Below are positions 1-7,438 of a DNA stretch of 9,989 nucleotides, in pieces. Position numbers and translations under genes: made by a program. Source of the stretch: an uncultured Lachnospiraceae bacterium (GTDB lineage: Bacteria; Bacillota_A; Clostridia; Lachnospirales; Lachnospiraceae); contig CAMYVI010000080.1 of assembly GCA_947302185.1 (NCBI GenBank), positions 1-9,989 of the forward strand, read 5' to 3'. The number at the start of each line of letters is the position of its first letter. Positions within the stretch are counted from its first letter, which is position 1. Below the pieces are notes generated by a model, which was given only the letters and a program-made list of their open reading frames with translations, was not told the origin of the DNA and made no database searches.

Positions 1-1
1 C

Positions 2-2539
2 GACGCAGCAGCATTCAATCGGAGAATGTTTTACGGGACATGGAATCTGCAGGAAGCTGAAGGTCCTGATGTCACAATAGAGGTGCCGGCTCCGGTCGGG
101 AGCGGAGAGACTGACTTGTCCGTAAAAGCATTTCCGGAATGTATGATTTTTTACGATGCTATAAGAGGACCGGAAAGAAAAATAAAGCGGATCCCCTTCG
201 ATGAATACTCATATCTGCAGGCTGAGTATGACATAGACAGCACTGATACAAAAGCGACAGAATCGGAAGACAACAATGCGGAAGAGAGTTTGCCGGGTGT
301 GGAGGAAAAAATAGAATTCCGGATGCTGTATGATATTGTTGATAAGACACTTGCAGCCGGTTTTACAGGGGAAGTCACAGATGATCGTTTTTATAATGAG
401 GACGTTGATCAGGTTGATATCCGCGAAGTGGACTATGGGTTTTCATGGAGCGGCTATGAACTGACAATCACCTACGCAGGTGCCAGCGCAACCTATGTTC
501 CGTCGACTTTTAAAGGAGATATGACGGAAGCCGTCAAAGGATTTTCAGCCGGGTGCGGAATGGATAAGCTGCCGGACTGGCATTTCTCCCCGCTGAGTAT
601 GAATGGAGACGGCAGCGGTACAATCAGTACTTTATATGACATGAAGATACCGATGAAGTATTCTTTCGGTGACGATGGTGATTTTTCGGTTGTTACAGAT
701 GAGGGGGAGGAATTCGTGTATGACAGTTACTGGTATTCCGATTCCTGTCTGACGTTGCCGTCCGGCGATGAAAAAATGATGTATCAACAAGATGTTGTTG
801 TATATTACTCCGGGAATGAGTACCTGAGTAAGAGTGTTACAAGTTATGCTCTGGGCAATGAATTTATAGTAACCGGACGAGAAAAGGGCAGTCCTCTGCA
901 GCAATCTGTAGATCAGCTCATCAAAAACGGATACAGAACAAATGTCGATACCGAGATGAGCAGAATACCTTCAGGAGGTGTCAGCCCGGTATTTAAACTC
1001 ATTTTCCGAACCGCACACTTTGATGTGAGGGTCTTTAATCCGACTAATACAACTCTTCCGCTTAGCGCTTGCATAGTATGCTGGTATCATTGTGATGACA
1101 GTTCGGGAGGTATATCAAAGAAACTGAATTTTCTCATAGGCGACGATACGGCGACCTGTGGAGTGACTACTAAAGAGGAACTGCAGGAATTTTTGAACTT
1201 ACATCCGGTTAACGATACTACAATGATGATTCAGCTTGAAGGACGTAATTATCCGTCTGATTATGAATTCAAGGATTATGGTGCGAAAGTACTTGAAGGG
1301 TTTGCTGATTCATATCCGACAGAAGTACTGGTGATGGAAACTGACGGAGAGATACTGAGAGACCTCACAGGCTATATATCGGATTACTGTACAGGGAATG
1401 CAGAGTATAACGTCAAAGATGACAGACTGCCTGATTTTTCTAAGGTAGATTGCGATGTAACGATTAGTAACAGGGAGGATATAGCCGGGTCGATAATCGA
1501 AGAATTCTCGGCGGATTCTGATATTTCCTATGATAACTACGGAACATTATATCTCCGCTGGCCGGATGTTTTCAGTTACGGAAAAGCTGAATTATCGGAT
1601 GATGGAAAAAAACTGATTGAGGACATTTTTTCCAGGTATGCCGGTGCGCTGAAAAAATACGACGATATCGAAGAAATAGAGATCGGGACCTATGCCAGAA
1701 TTGAACATATTGAAAATAATCAGTCGTTTACAGTTTCCAGGGCGAAGGCTGTATGCGATTATCTGAACAGTACAGAAAGCCTGTCCGGAGGAGACGGTTT
1801 GAAACCGGTGATTACTTCAACGGGTTACGGGGAGTCGAAATACCGCATTGAGGGCGACATGCTGCATGCAGATGAGAATTTGGTATCTATCAGATTTTTT
1901 ATGAAGCCTGTGAAAAAGTCAGACATAAAAGAAGAGAAAATTGATATTGTTTATTATGATGACGAAGAAAATGATAACAAGAATTATTTGGATGTAGATG
2001 AGCAGGCTGTCGGGAGAAGAAGGGCTGAATTTGCAGAGAAATATATAGGCTCCTACAGTGCGGACCGATACACTAACGAAGCAATCGGAATGGAGTGGAT
2101 CTTGCCGGAAGGATGGCATTTCTGCAGAGATGAAGAATTGATATCTTATAACGGTGGATCTGCTGAAGAAATTCTTTTACAGGACACACCGATTTACATT
2201 TTTGCCGCTATCAACAATAATTATGATACAATGATAGATATACGTTTATATCCCTGTAATACAGGTGCATACGAAGAGGCCGGTAAAGAATATACGGAAA
2301 ATCTCTATAATACGTATGAATCTGTCTGCAGAACACTGTATAGTAACGTGGAGACTGAGTCAGAGGACGTGAAGTTCGGCGGAAGAAGTGTTAAAAAAGG
2401 AACCTTCCGTTTCATTGCCAATGACCAGAATTTTACCCGTAAACAGTATTATCTGCCGTTGGAGGATTGTGTAGCCGTAATCACCGCATCAGGTGAAGAG
2501 GACAGTGCTGTTCTGGATGACCCGGGATTAAAGCAGTAA
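2..2539 (+). CDS. Large exported-type protein with OmpA/MotB-like module, 5' end missing
   Basis: The reading frame is open to the left window edge. The first Met (position 26) has a GGAG only one base away, so it is unlikely to be the start and the gene probably begins upstream. Residues below count from that Met. The N-terminal half is rich in Asp, Gly and aromatics and looks beta-rich (GTWNL, later GYELTITYAG); I do not recognise it. Residues about 522-635 resemble a divergent OmpA/MotB peptidoglycan-binding fold: an amphipathic helix, a strand (IEEIEIGTYA), the RAKAVCDYLN helix, TGYGESKY, and NLVSIRFF where families usually have an NRRV strand. Residues about 685-830 (YTNEAIGMEW, then LPEGW) recall PsbP/DcrB-like small domains. 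No membrane segment is visible in this part, so any signal or anchor lies upstream. The small membrane-anchored gene follows after 14 bases. Function unknown; a cell-wall or surface role is inferred. Confidence 0.75.
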   Translation, partial: DAAAFNRRMFYGTWNLQEAEGPDVTIEVPAPVGSGETDLSVKAFPECMIFYDAIRGPERKIKRIPFDEYSYLQAEYDIDSTDTKATESEDNNAEESLPGVEEKIEFRMLYDIVDKTLAAGFTGEVTDDRFYNEDVDQVDIREVDYGFSWSGYELTITYAGASATYVPSTFKGDMTEAVKGFSAGCGMDKLPDWHFSPLSMNGDGSGTISTLYDMKIPMKYSFGDDGDFSVVTDEGEEFVYDSYWYSDSCLTLPSGDEKMMYQQDVVVYYSGNEYLSKSVTSYALGNEFIVTGREKGSPLQQSVDQLIKNGYRTNVDTEMSRIPSGGVSPVFKLIFRTAHFDVRVFNPTNTTLPLSACIVCWYHCDDSSGGISKKLNFLIGDDTATCGVTTKEELQEFLNLHPVNDTTMMIQLEGRNYPSDYEFKDYGAKVLEGFADSYPTEVLVMETDGEILRDLTGYISDYCTGNAEYNVKDDRLPDFSKVDCDVTISNREDIAGSIIEEFSADSDISYDNYGTLYLRWPDVFSYGKAELSDDGKKLIEDIFSRYAGALKKYDDIEEIEIGTYARIEHIENNQSFTVSRAKAVCDYLNSTESLSGGDGLKPVITSTGYGESKYRIEGDMLHADENLVSIRFFMKPVKKSDIKEEKIDIVYYDDEENDNKNYLDVDEQAVGRRRAEFAEKYIGSYSADRYTNEAIGMEWILPEGWHFCRDEELISYNGGSAEEILLQDTPIYIFAAINNNYDTMIDIRLYPCNTGAYEEAGKEYTENLYNTYESVCRTLYSNVETESEDVKFGGRSVKKGTFRFIANDQNFTRKQYYLPLEDCVAVITASGEEDSAVLDDPGLKQ

Positions 2540-2553
2540 AACCGGAGGAGAGA

Positions 2554-2844
2554 ATGATGAAGAAGGTATTGATAATAGCAGCGTTTATATTGATATTGGT
2601 CTGCGCGGTGCTGTTCATGAACCGGAAAGCGGCAGAGAATTCGGGAAATGTGTATTCGGTTGAAGATTCAGGCGATGTCAATAAGGAATCGGGGGAGCTT
2701 GCTGATGAATCTGAAGAGAGTAGCGGGAAATCTGCGGGAATACTCGGTAATGTAGAGATACGTGACAAGAGTTCGCTTGATTTCGATGAAAATGATGCTG
2801 CACAAAATAGAATTTCGGAGCGTACAGATCTCTACAGAATCTGA
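2554..2844 (+). CDS. Small membrane-anchored hypothetical protein
   Basis: It encodes 96 residues: a short basic start (MMKK), one hydrophobic segment at about residues 5-22 (VLIIAAF, then ILILVCAVLF), and an acidic Ser/Glu/Asp-rich tail. The likely topology is N-terminal anchor with the tail outside the cell. A strong GGAGGAG lies at 2544-2550, giving 3 bases to the first ATG and 6 to the second (2557), so the second Met may be the true start. It begins 14 bases after the preceding large gene and is probably co-transcribed with it. The tail shows no domain I recognise. The frame two bases on, from 2811 to the stop at 2883, reads an amphipathic stretch (including LQNLIQSLKRDSLDAGL), so the C-terminus may have been shortened by a frameshift. 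Function not assigned. Confidence 0.6.
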   Translation: MMKKVLIIAAFILILVCAVLFMNRKAAENSGNVYSVEDSGDVNKESGELADESEESSGKSAGILGNVEIRDKSSLDFDENDAAQNRISERTDLYRI

Positions 2845-2940
2845 TTCAGTCTCTGAAGCGGGATTCACTTGACGCAGGTCTATGATGAATGTGAAAAATG
2901 AAACCAGTATAATTAAATTACATCTAAAAGGAGGGAAAAG

Positions 2941-4332
2941 ATGAAAAAGAAAGTGATATCCGGTCTGTTATCAGCAATGATGGTATTGAGCCTCATGACG
3001 GGGTGCGGGGGAAGCACGGCGCCGTCGGGAGCTTCAGTGGAATCGACAGCGGAGGAGAAAGCAGCGGAAAACGAGAACGAGGCAATAGAGTCAGTCGGGT
3101 CGATTGCGGATTCAGCGGTCACAGCAGAGGATATTTCTGACCCCGATACTGCTCAGATTGAGGAAAACTCTTTTACGAAAAGAGTATCGACCATTATGGC
3201 GGAGCACGGAAGACCTTCAGGAGATTTGATAGTAGACCTCAAGGCACCGGAACCGGAAGAGCTTACGGAGGAGGAAGGGGCTGAGATGGACCGCGCTATG
3301 CGTGCCTATACACCCTCGATTGGCAGTCTGCTTGTAAATAATGCTAAGAATTTTTATTATTACAATAAATTGGATGAGGATCAGAAGGCAATTTACGATA
3401 CGATTCTTATGATATCTGAAGATCCGACAGATACCAACAATATAGCTGCGTTTTCACTGTATCAAAAACCGGATGATAAGTTTTACAGCGACGTAATTTC
3501 TCCGGCATACTACGCGCTTATGTATGATCATCCTGAGCTGTTCTGGTTGTATTCAAATGCTAATAATTATCTTGCGATCGGTGATTTTACCAATAACGGG
3601 GAGAGTATTCTCTATATCGGATTTTCGGAGCCCTACAAGAACTTTGAGAAGGACATGAAAGCATTTAATGATGCAGCGACAAATTTCCTCAAAGATATTG
3701 ACCTGAAAAAGAGTGATTTGGAGATAGCCGACGCTATTCATGATAAACTGATCGACATGGTATCCTATGATGAGACAGTTTTGGAAAAAAATATCAGCGA
3801 TGACCTGGCGCACAGCGCATACGGAGCTCTCGTAGCCAACAGCAGAGGAGACAAAAATACCTGTGTCTGTGACGGTTATTCACTGGCATATGTGTACCTC
3901 TGCCAGCAGGCCGGTCTTGAAGCGGTTTTCTTATGCGGTATGGCGGGTGACGATCAGGCCACGGCCGGAGGGCACGCATGGAGTATTGTCAAGATTGACG
4001 GAAAGTGGAGAGAAGTCGATTCATGTTGGGATGACTGGGATGATGTCTTTGAGGCATTTGAAAAGGAATGCAGCGGTAAGAATGATTCGGATTCCAAAAA
4101 AATTATGATGGCTCTGTCAGATAAAGATTTCCAGAAAGCGCTGGAACACTATCTGGATCGTGTTACCACCGAGTATATAACAAACTTCAACGACATTGAA
4201 CCGTTCATCTATGTATATGATGATGATACCGCACTTGTGTTAGTCGATGAGAGTGTCCATATCAGAATGGACAAAGTAAAGGACGGCGGTGTCGACTCGA
4301 TTCTGATGAAGATGGCGCCGATTGCGGAATAG
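2941..4332 (+). CDS. Secreted lipoprotein with transglutaminase-like domain
   Basis: A 463-residue protein. Residues 1-22 are a lipoprotein signal: KKK, a hydrophobic core, and lipobox LMTGC with Cys22 as the lipid-attached residue. A low-complexity Ser/Ala/Glu linker follows to about residue 75, then a helical region (130-285). The transglutaminase-like (papain-fold) core spans about residues 285-365. Its candidate triad is Cys310 in CVCDGYSLAY, His345 in GGHAWSIV and Asp360 in EVDSCWDD, spaced as in bacterial members of the superfamily. These act as cysteine peptidases or cross-linking enzymes, here probably on the outer face of the membrane or in the wall. The tail (370-463) is unassigned. 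The start has an excellent site (AAGGAGGG, 2928-2935, 5 bases away). It follows two other envelope-type genes on the same strand. The fold is well supported; the substrate is unknown. Confidence 0.85.
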   Translation: MKKKVISGLLSAMMVLSLMTGCGGSTAPSGASVESTAEEKAAENENEAIESVGSIADSAVTAEDISDPDTAQIEENSFTKRVSTIMAEHGRPSGDLIVDLKAPEPEELTEEEGAEMDRAMRAYTPSIGSLLVNNAKNFYYYNKLDEDQKAIYDTILMISEDPTDTNNIAAFSLYQKPDDKFYSDVISPAYYALMYDHPELFWLYSNANNYLAIGDFTNNGESILYIGFSEPYKNFEKDMKAFNDAATNFLKDIDLKKSDLEIADAIHDKLIDMVSYDETVLEKNISDDLAHSAYGALVANSRGDKNTCVCDGYSLAYVYLCQQAGLEAVFLCGMAGDDQATAGGHAWSIVKIDGKWREVDSCWDDWDDVFEAFEKECSGKNDSDSKKIMMALSDKDFQKALEHYLDRVTTEYITNFNDIEPFIYVYDDDTALVLVDESVHIRMDKVKDGGVDSILMKMAPIAE

Positions 4333-4345
4333 TCGTGATTATAGG

Positions 4346-4372
4346 TGTACCTGATATTGTTTCAGGTTTACA
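4346..4372 (+). other. Hairpin just upstream of the cbiC ribosome-binding site
   Basis: The left arm TGTACCTGA (4346-4354) pairs with TCAGGT...ACA (4362-4372) around a 7-base loop; two T residues are bulged in the right arm. The right arm touches the cbiC ribosome-binding site. It lies in the short gap after the lipoprotein gene. It could affect translation of cbiC, or be chance. There is no T-run, so it is not a terminator. Confidence 0.3.
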
Positions 4373-4380
4373 GAGGTGAG
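4372..4380 (+). promoter_or_regulatory. Ribosome-binding site that sets the TTG start of cbiC
   Basis: AGAGGTGAG sits immediately upstream of TTG at 4384, with a 3-base gap after its last base (about 7 bases from the GAGG core). It closely matches the anti-Shine-Dalgarno complement. The upstream in-frame GTG at 4345 has no such site and would add 13 residues that do not look like CbiC. Confidence 0.6.
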
Positions 4381-4383
4381 ACA

Positions 4384-5049
4384 TTGAAGCACACAAGACC
4401 TTCGGATATCGAGACGACCAGCATGCAGATCATCACGCGCGAGCTTTCGGAGGCCGGAATTCACATTACCGGGGAAAACGAGGCTGTCGTGAAGAGAGTT
4501 ATCCACGCGACAGCCGATTTTGATTTTGCCGGGAATCTGGTCTTCACGGAACATGCCGCGGAATGTGGAGTGAAAGCGCTTTTGTCACATACGCCGATTA
4601 TTACGGATACCAATATGGCCCTGTCAGGGCTAAGCAGACCGTCCCTTGCAAAATTGGGTTGCGAAGCTTACTGTTTTATGGCGGATTCTGATGTCGCTGA
4701 AAGGGCGAAGGCAGCCGGTACAACGAGAGCTGTCAGTGCCATGGAATATGCTGCGGTCAAATATCCGGGAGCTATACTTGCAATAGGTAATGCACCTACT
4801 GCACTTTATAAAATTGCCGAGCAGATTGAGAAAGGCCTCAGACCGGCGCTTGTAATAGGCGTGCCGGTAGGTTTTGTCAATGTCGTCGAGGGGAAGGAAA
4901 AAATTTGGAATACCTGCCGGCGCCACGATATTCCCGCTATAGTGGCTGAAGGGAGAAAAGGCGGGAGTACTGTTGCCGTTGCAATTTTAAACGCCCTGCT
5001 TTATACCGCGGCAGGAACGCTGGAGCCTGAGAAGAGGGGCTGGAACTGA
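4384..5049 (+). CDS. cbiC: Cobalt-precorrin-8 methylmutase (CbiC/CobH family)
   Basis: A 221-residue cytoplasmic enzyme of cobalamin synthesis. It moves a methyl group from C-11 to C-12 of (cobalt-)precorrin-8, giving (cobalt-)hydrogenobyrinate/cobyrinate. Family signatures run in order: PSDIETTSMQII at the N-terminus, RVIHATADFDF with His41 matching the catalytic His of CobH, TDTNMALSG (74-82), AIGNAPTAL (133-141), GVPVGFVNVVEGKE (159-172) and GRKGGSTVAVAILNAL (190-205). The length is normal for the family. I chose TTG at 4384 because a good ribosome-binding site precedes it and the protein then begins at the usual family position. Upstream is an unrelated lipoprotein gene; 87 bases downstream is larC. 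No other corrin-pathway gene is visible, which is unusual for cbiC. The enzyme call is firm; a role specific to this lar neighbourhood would be inference. Confidence 0.95.
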   Translation: MKHTRPSDIETTSMQIITRELSEAGIHITGENEAVVKRVIHATADFDFAGNLVFTEHAAECGVKALLSHTPIITDTNMALSGLSRPSLAKLGCEAYCFMADSDVAERAKAAGTTRAVSAMEYAAVKYPGAILAIGNAPTALYKIAEQIEKGLRPALVIGVPVGFVNVVEGKEKIWNTCRRHDIPAIVAEGRKGGSTVAVAILNALLYTAAGTLEPEKRGWN

Positions 5050-5050
5050 A

Positions 5051-5122
5051 ACATTTGTCAGAATCAGAAGGGAATCGTCAACTGCCCATGAGCTGAAGCT
5101 CATGGGTTTCCCGCTCGATTGA
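5051..5122 (+). mobile_element. Probable IS200/IS605-type right-end remnant with palindrome
   Basis: A perfect 9-bp stem, CCCATGAGC (5085-5093) and GCTCATGGG (5098-5106), encloses a TGAA loop. It is preceded by AATCGTCAACTG and followed by TTTCCC. GGGAA at 5070-5074 can pair with TTCCC at 5108-5112, extending the structure. From memory, this layout resembles the subterminal palindrome of IS200/IS605 elements. One frame (ending TGA at 5120-5122) reads ESSTAHELKLMGFP, which resembles C-termini of TnpB-like proteins that run into that palindrome. No transposase gene is present, so this would be a solo end or decayed remnant. Alternatives are a REP-like repeat or an ordinary operon stem-loop. With only three T residues after it, it is a poor terminator. 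Confidence 0.45.
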
Positions 5123-5136
5123 AGTAGGAGAATATT

Positions 5137-6555
5137 ATGAAAACATTGTACTTGGATTTGGGTATGGGTGCCGCCGGCGACATGCTTACCGCGGCTCTTC
5201 TTGAGCTTCTGCCGGAAAAAGAGCAGGAGAGTGTTATTGCGGAGTTAAATAACTTACGGATACCGGGCGTAGAAATTTCCAGAGAGATAGTGCTGAAGAG
5301 CGGAATCCGCGGAAGTAATATGCGGGTGATGATACATGGGGTCGAAGAAGGCGGTGAGCACTACGATGAGCAGAGCCGTGACCATGACGATGAGCACAAC
5401 CATGGCCACGGGCATGACCATGACGATGAGCACGAGCATGGCAACGGACACTGCCACAAGCATGGACACGGGCACGGCCACGATCATGAGCACGGGCATG
5501 GCCATGGCCATGATCATGGACACGGACATGACAACGACCACGCGCATGACCACGGTCATGATTACCATCATCACACATCAATGCATGATATTGAGCAGAT
5601 TGTCGAAGGATTTGCGATCGATGAAAGCATAAAAAAAGACGTTATGGCCGTCTATAATATGATAGCAGAGGCGGAGAGTCATGCTCATGGGAGACCGGTG
5701 GCGGAAATCCATTTTCATGAGGTAGGAATGATGGATGCCATAGCTGATGTCACGGCCGTGTGTCTTCTCATGAAGAAGCTTGAACCGGATTGTGTGATTG
5801 CTTCGCCGGTTCATGTCGGGAGCGGACACGTGCATTGCGCACACGGTATCATGCCTGTGCCTGCACCTGCAACTGCTTATATTTTAAGAGATGTACCGAT
5901 TTACGGAGGAAGTATTAAGGGTGAACTCTGTACTCCGACCGGAGCTGCTCTGATTAAATATTTCGCGGACACTTTCGGGGACATGCCTGTAATGACGATA
6001 AAGTCAATTGGCTACGGTATGGGAAAAAAGGAATTTTCTCAGATGAATTGCGTAAGAGCTCTGCTTGGAGAGGAATGGAAGAGCGAAAAGAAGCGTGACG
6101 AGGATACAGAGCCTGTTAACGGAGATGAGATTATTGAGCTCATTTCCAATATCGATGATATGACCGGAGAAGAAATCGGATTTGCGGTGAAGCGCCTTCT
6201 CGAATCCGGAGCGCGTGAGGTATTCACGGCTGCGGTCCAGATGAAGAAAGAGAGACCGGGTGTTATCCTTCATGTACTCACGGATCCGGACAGGAAGGAT
6301 GAGATGGTGAGACGGATATTTGCTCTGACCAGTACTATCGGAATACGTGTCATTCCTGCGGAACGATACGTTCTGGAGCGCACAGAGGAAAGTGTAAAGA
6401 CATCTCTCGGAACAGTCAGGCGAAAAGTCTGCAGCGGTTACGGCGTTGAAAGATATAAGTGGGAATATGATGATGTGGAAGCCATCGCTCGAGAGCAGGG
6501 TATGAGTGTGCGCGAGGTACGGGACATTCTGAATACGGATGAGACACAAAACTGA
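5137..6555 (+). CDS. larC: LarC: nickel-pincer cofactor nickel insertion enzyme
   Basis: A 472-residue cytoplasmic protein. LarC performs the last step of nickel-pincer nucleotide synthesis, CTP-dependent insertion of nickel into pyridinium-3,5-bisthiocarboxylic acid mononucleotide. The LarC1 part covers about 1-315, with LYLDLGMGAAGDM at the start, HFHEVGMMDAIADV (192-205), SPVHVGSGHVHCAHGIMPVPAPAT (223-246) and ELCTPTGAAL. A charged linker (315-330) leads to the LarC2 part (330-472) with NIDDMTGEEIG and MKKERPG. In Lactobacillus plantarum these two parts are joined by programmed frameshifting; here they are one continuous frame. Residues 83-146 form a His-rich loop with 29 His in 64 positions, plus Asp, Glu and one Cys, likely for nickel binding or storage. 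AGGAG at 5126-5130 supports the ATG. larB follows after 11 bases, so the two are surely co-transcribed. Confidence 0.95.
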   Translation: MKTLYLDLGMGAAGDMLTAALLELLPEKEQESVIAELNNLRIPGVEISREIVLKSGIRGSNMRVMIHGVEEGGEHYDEQSRDHDDEHNHGHGHDHDDEHEHGNGHCHKHGHGHGHDHEHGHGHGHDHGHGHDNDHAHDHGHDYHHHTSMHDIEQIVEGFAIDESIKKDVMAVYNMIAEAESHAHGRPVAEIHFHEVGMMDAIADVTAVCLLMKKLEPDCVIASPVHVGSGHVHCAHGIMPVPAPATAYILRDVPIYGGSIKGELCTPTGAALIKYFADTFGDMPVMTIKSIGYGMGKKEFSQMNCVRALLGEEWKSEKKRDEDTEPVNGDEIIELISNIDDMTGEEIGFAVKRLLESGAREVFTAAVQMKKERPGVILHVLTDPDRKDEMVRRIFALTSTIGIRVIPAERYVLERTEESVKTSLGTVRRKVCSGYGVERYKWEYDDVEAIAREQGMSVREVRDILNTDETQN

Positions 6556-6566
6556 AGAAGGCTGTT

Positions 6567-7409
6567 ATGGAACAAAAAGAATTAAAACAAATGCTGGAAG
6601 GCGTGAGAAACGGTGAAATTGCAGTCGAAGACGCGATGAAAGCTATGAAACTGGCGCCATTTGAAGATCTCGGATATGCAAAGATCGATCACCACCGTGC
6701 AATCCGGCAAGGCGCGGCAGAGGTCATCTACGGCGCAGGTAAAACGCCGGAACAGATAGCCGGGATTGTAACAGTAATGAGACAGCGTGGGCAGAAGAGA
6801 ATTCTCATTACAAGGATGAGTGCGGAAGCGGCTGAGAAAGTCAGACAATGTCTGGCTGATTCGGTTCAAACCGTCAGCAACGTCGCGGGATCCGAGAGAA
6901 CCGGAACCGACTTTCTCGGAAAAAAGGGAAATGACTTAGCCGCGGCATTTAACTACGATCCGCTAAGCCGAGTTGGAATTGTGGGACAGCTTCCCGAGCC
7001 CGATGGAATCGGAGACGTAATTGTAGCGACCGGAGGGACAAGTGATATTCCCGTTGCAGAGGAGGCTGCTAAGACAGCGGAAATTCTCGGGAATCGTGTC
7101 ACAAGGCTGTTTGATGTGGGCGTGGCCGGTATCCACAGACTGATGGCACACCGGGAGGAAATTATGTCAGCGGAAGTAATCATTGCTATCGCCGGCATGG
7201 AGGGGGCTCTTGCTTCCGTAATTGGCGGTCTGTCGGACTGCCCGGTCATAGCGGTCCCGACCAGTGTGGGGTATGGAGCTTCATTCGGAGGTTTATCAGC
7301 ACTTCTGTCTATGCTGAACTCCTGTGCCAGCGGCGTGAGTGTTGTCAATATCGACAATGGATTTGGTGCAGGATATCTTGCCAGTATGATTAATCACAGA
7401 CGAATATAA
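6567..7409 (+). CDS. larB: LarB: pyridinium-3,5-biscarboxylic acid mononucleotide synthase
   Basis: A 280-residue cytoplasmic enzyme that starts nickel-pincer cofactor synthesis. It carboxylates the pyridinium ring of nicotinic acid adenine dinucleotide and splits the phosphoanhydride, releasing AMP. Signatures: RQGAAEVIYGAGKTPEQI (47-64), the PurE-like region ATGGTSDIPVAEEAA (154-168), DVGVAGIHRL (183-192), AGMEGALASVIGGL (209-222), VPTSVGYGASFGGL (230-243) and MLNSCASGVSVVNIDNGFGAGY (249-270). Cys253 probably matches the active-site Cys of L. plantarum LarB, which forms an adduct with the dinucleotide. The protein is longer than the usual roughly 250 residues; the excess is an apparent insert at about 99-127. 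A moderate site, GAAGAAGG (6554-6561), overlaps the larC stop region. A strong terminator follows, so larB ends the operon. LarE is not encoded here. Confidence 0.95.
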   Translation: MEQKELKQMLEGVRNGEIAVEDAMKAMKLAPFEDLGYAKIDHHRAIRQGAAEVIYGAGKTPEQIAGIVTVMRQRGQKRILITRMSAEAAEKVRQCLADSVQTVSNVAGSERTGTDFLGKKGNDLAAAFNYDPLSRVGIVGQLPEPDGIGDVIVATGGTSDIPVAEEAAKTAEILGNRVTRLFDVGVAGIHRLMAHREEIMSAEVIIAIAGMEGALASVIGGLSDCPVIAVPTSVGYGASFGGLSALLSMLNSCASGVSVVNIDNGFGAGYLASMINHRRI

Positions 7410-7438
7410 TCAAGAGAAAATTCAAGTGAGGATTCAAG

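Noticed and set aside
2869..2913. Promoter before the transglutaminase lipoprotein gene (TTGACG and TATAAT)
   Set aside because: Both boxes look good alone but are 33 bases apart, and the correctly spaced -35 position matches only about half of the consensus.
4333..4383. Cobalamin or nickel-cobalt riboswitch before cbiC
   Set aside because: The gap is only 51 bases and holds a single simple hairpin, too short for either class.
5085..5110. Intrinsic terminator between cbiC and larC
   Set aside because: The stem is strong but only three T residues follow, and larC has no clear promoter of its own.
5234..5632. Long overlapping reading frames on both strands across the His-rich part of larC
   Set aside because: They arise from the repetitive CAT/CAC-GAC-GGC DNA. 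Their products are low-complexity (Arg/His, Met/Val, Met/Thr) and have no ribosome-binding site.
6004..6549. 181-residue antisense reading frame under larC
   Set aside because: It lies wholly within a confidently identified gene and shows no domain or ribosome-binding site.
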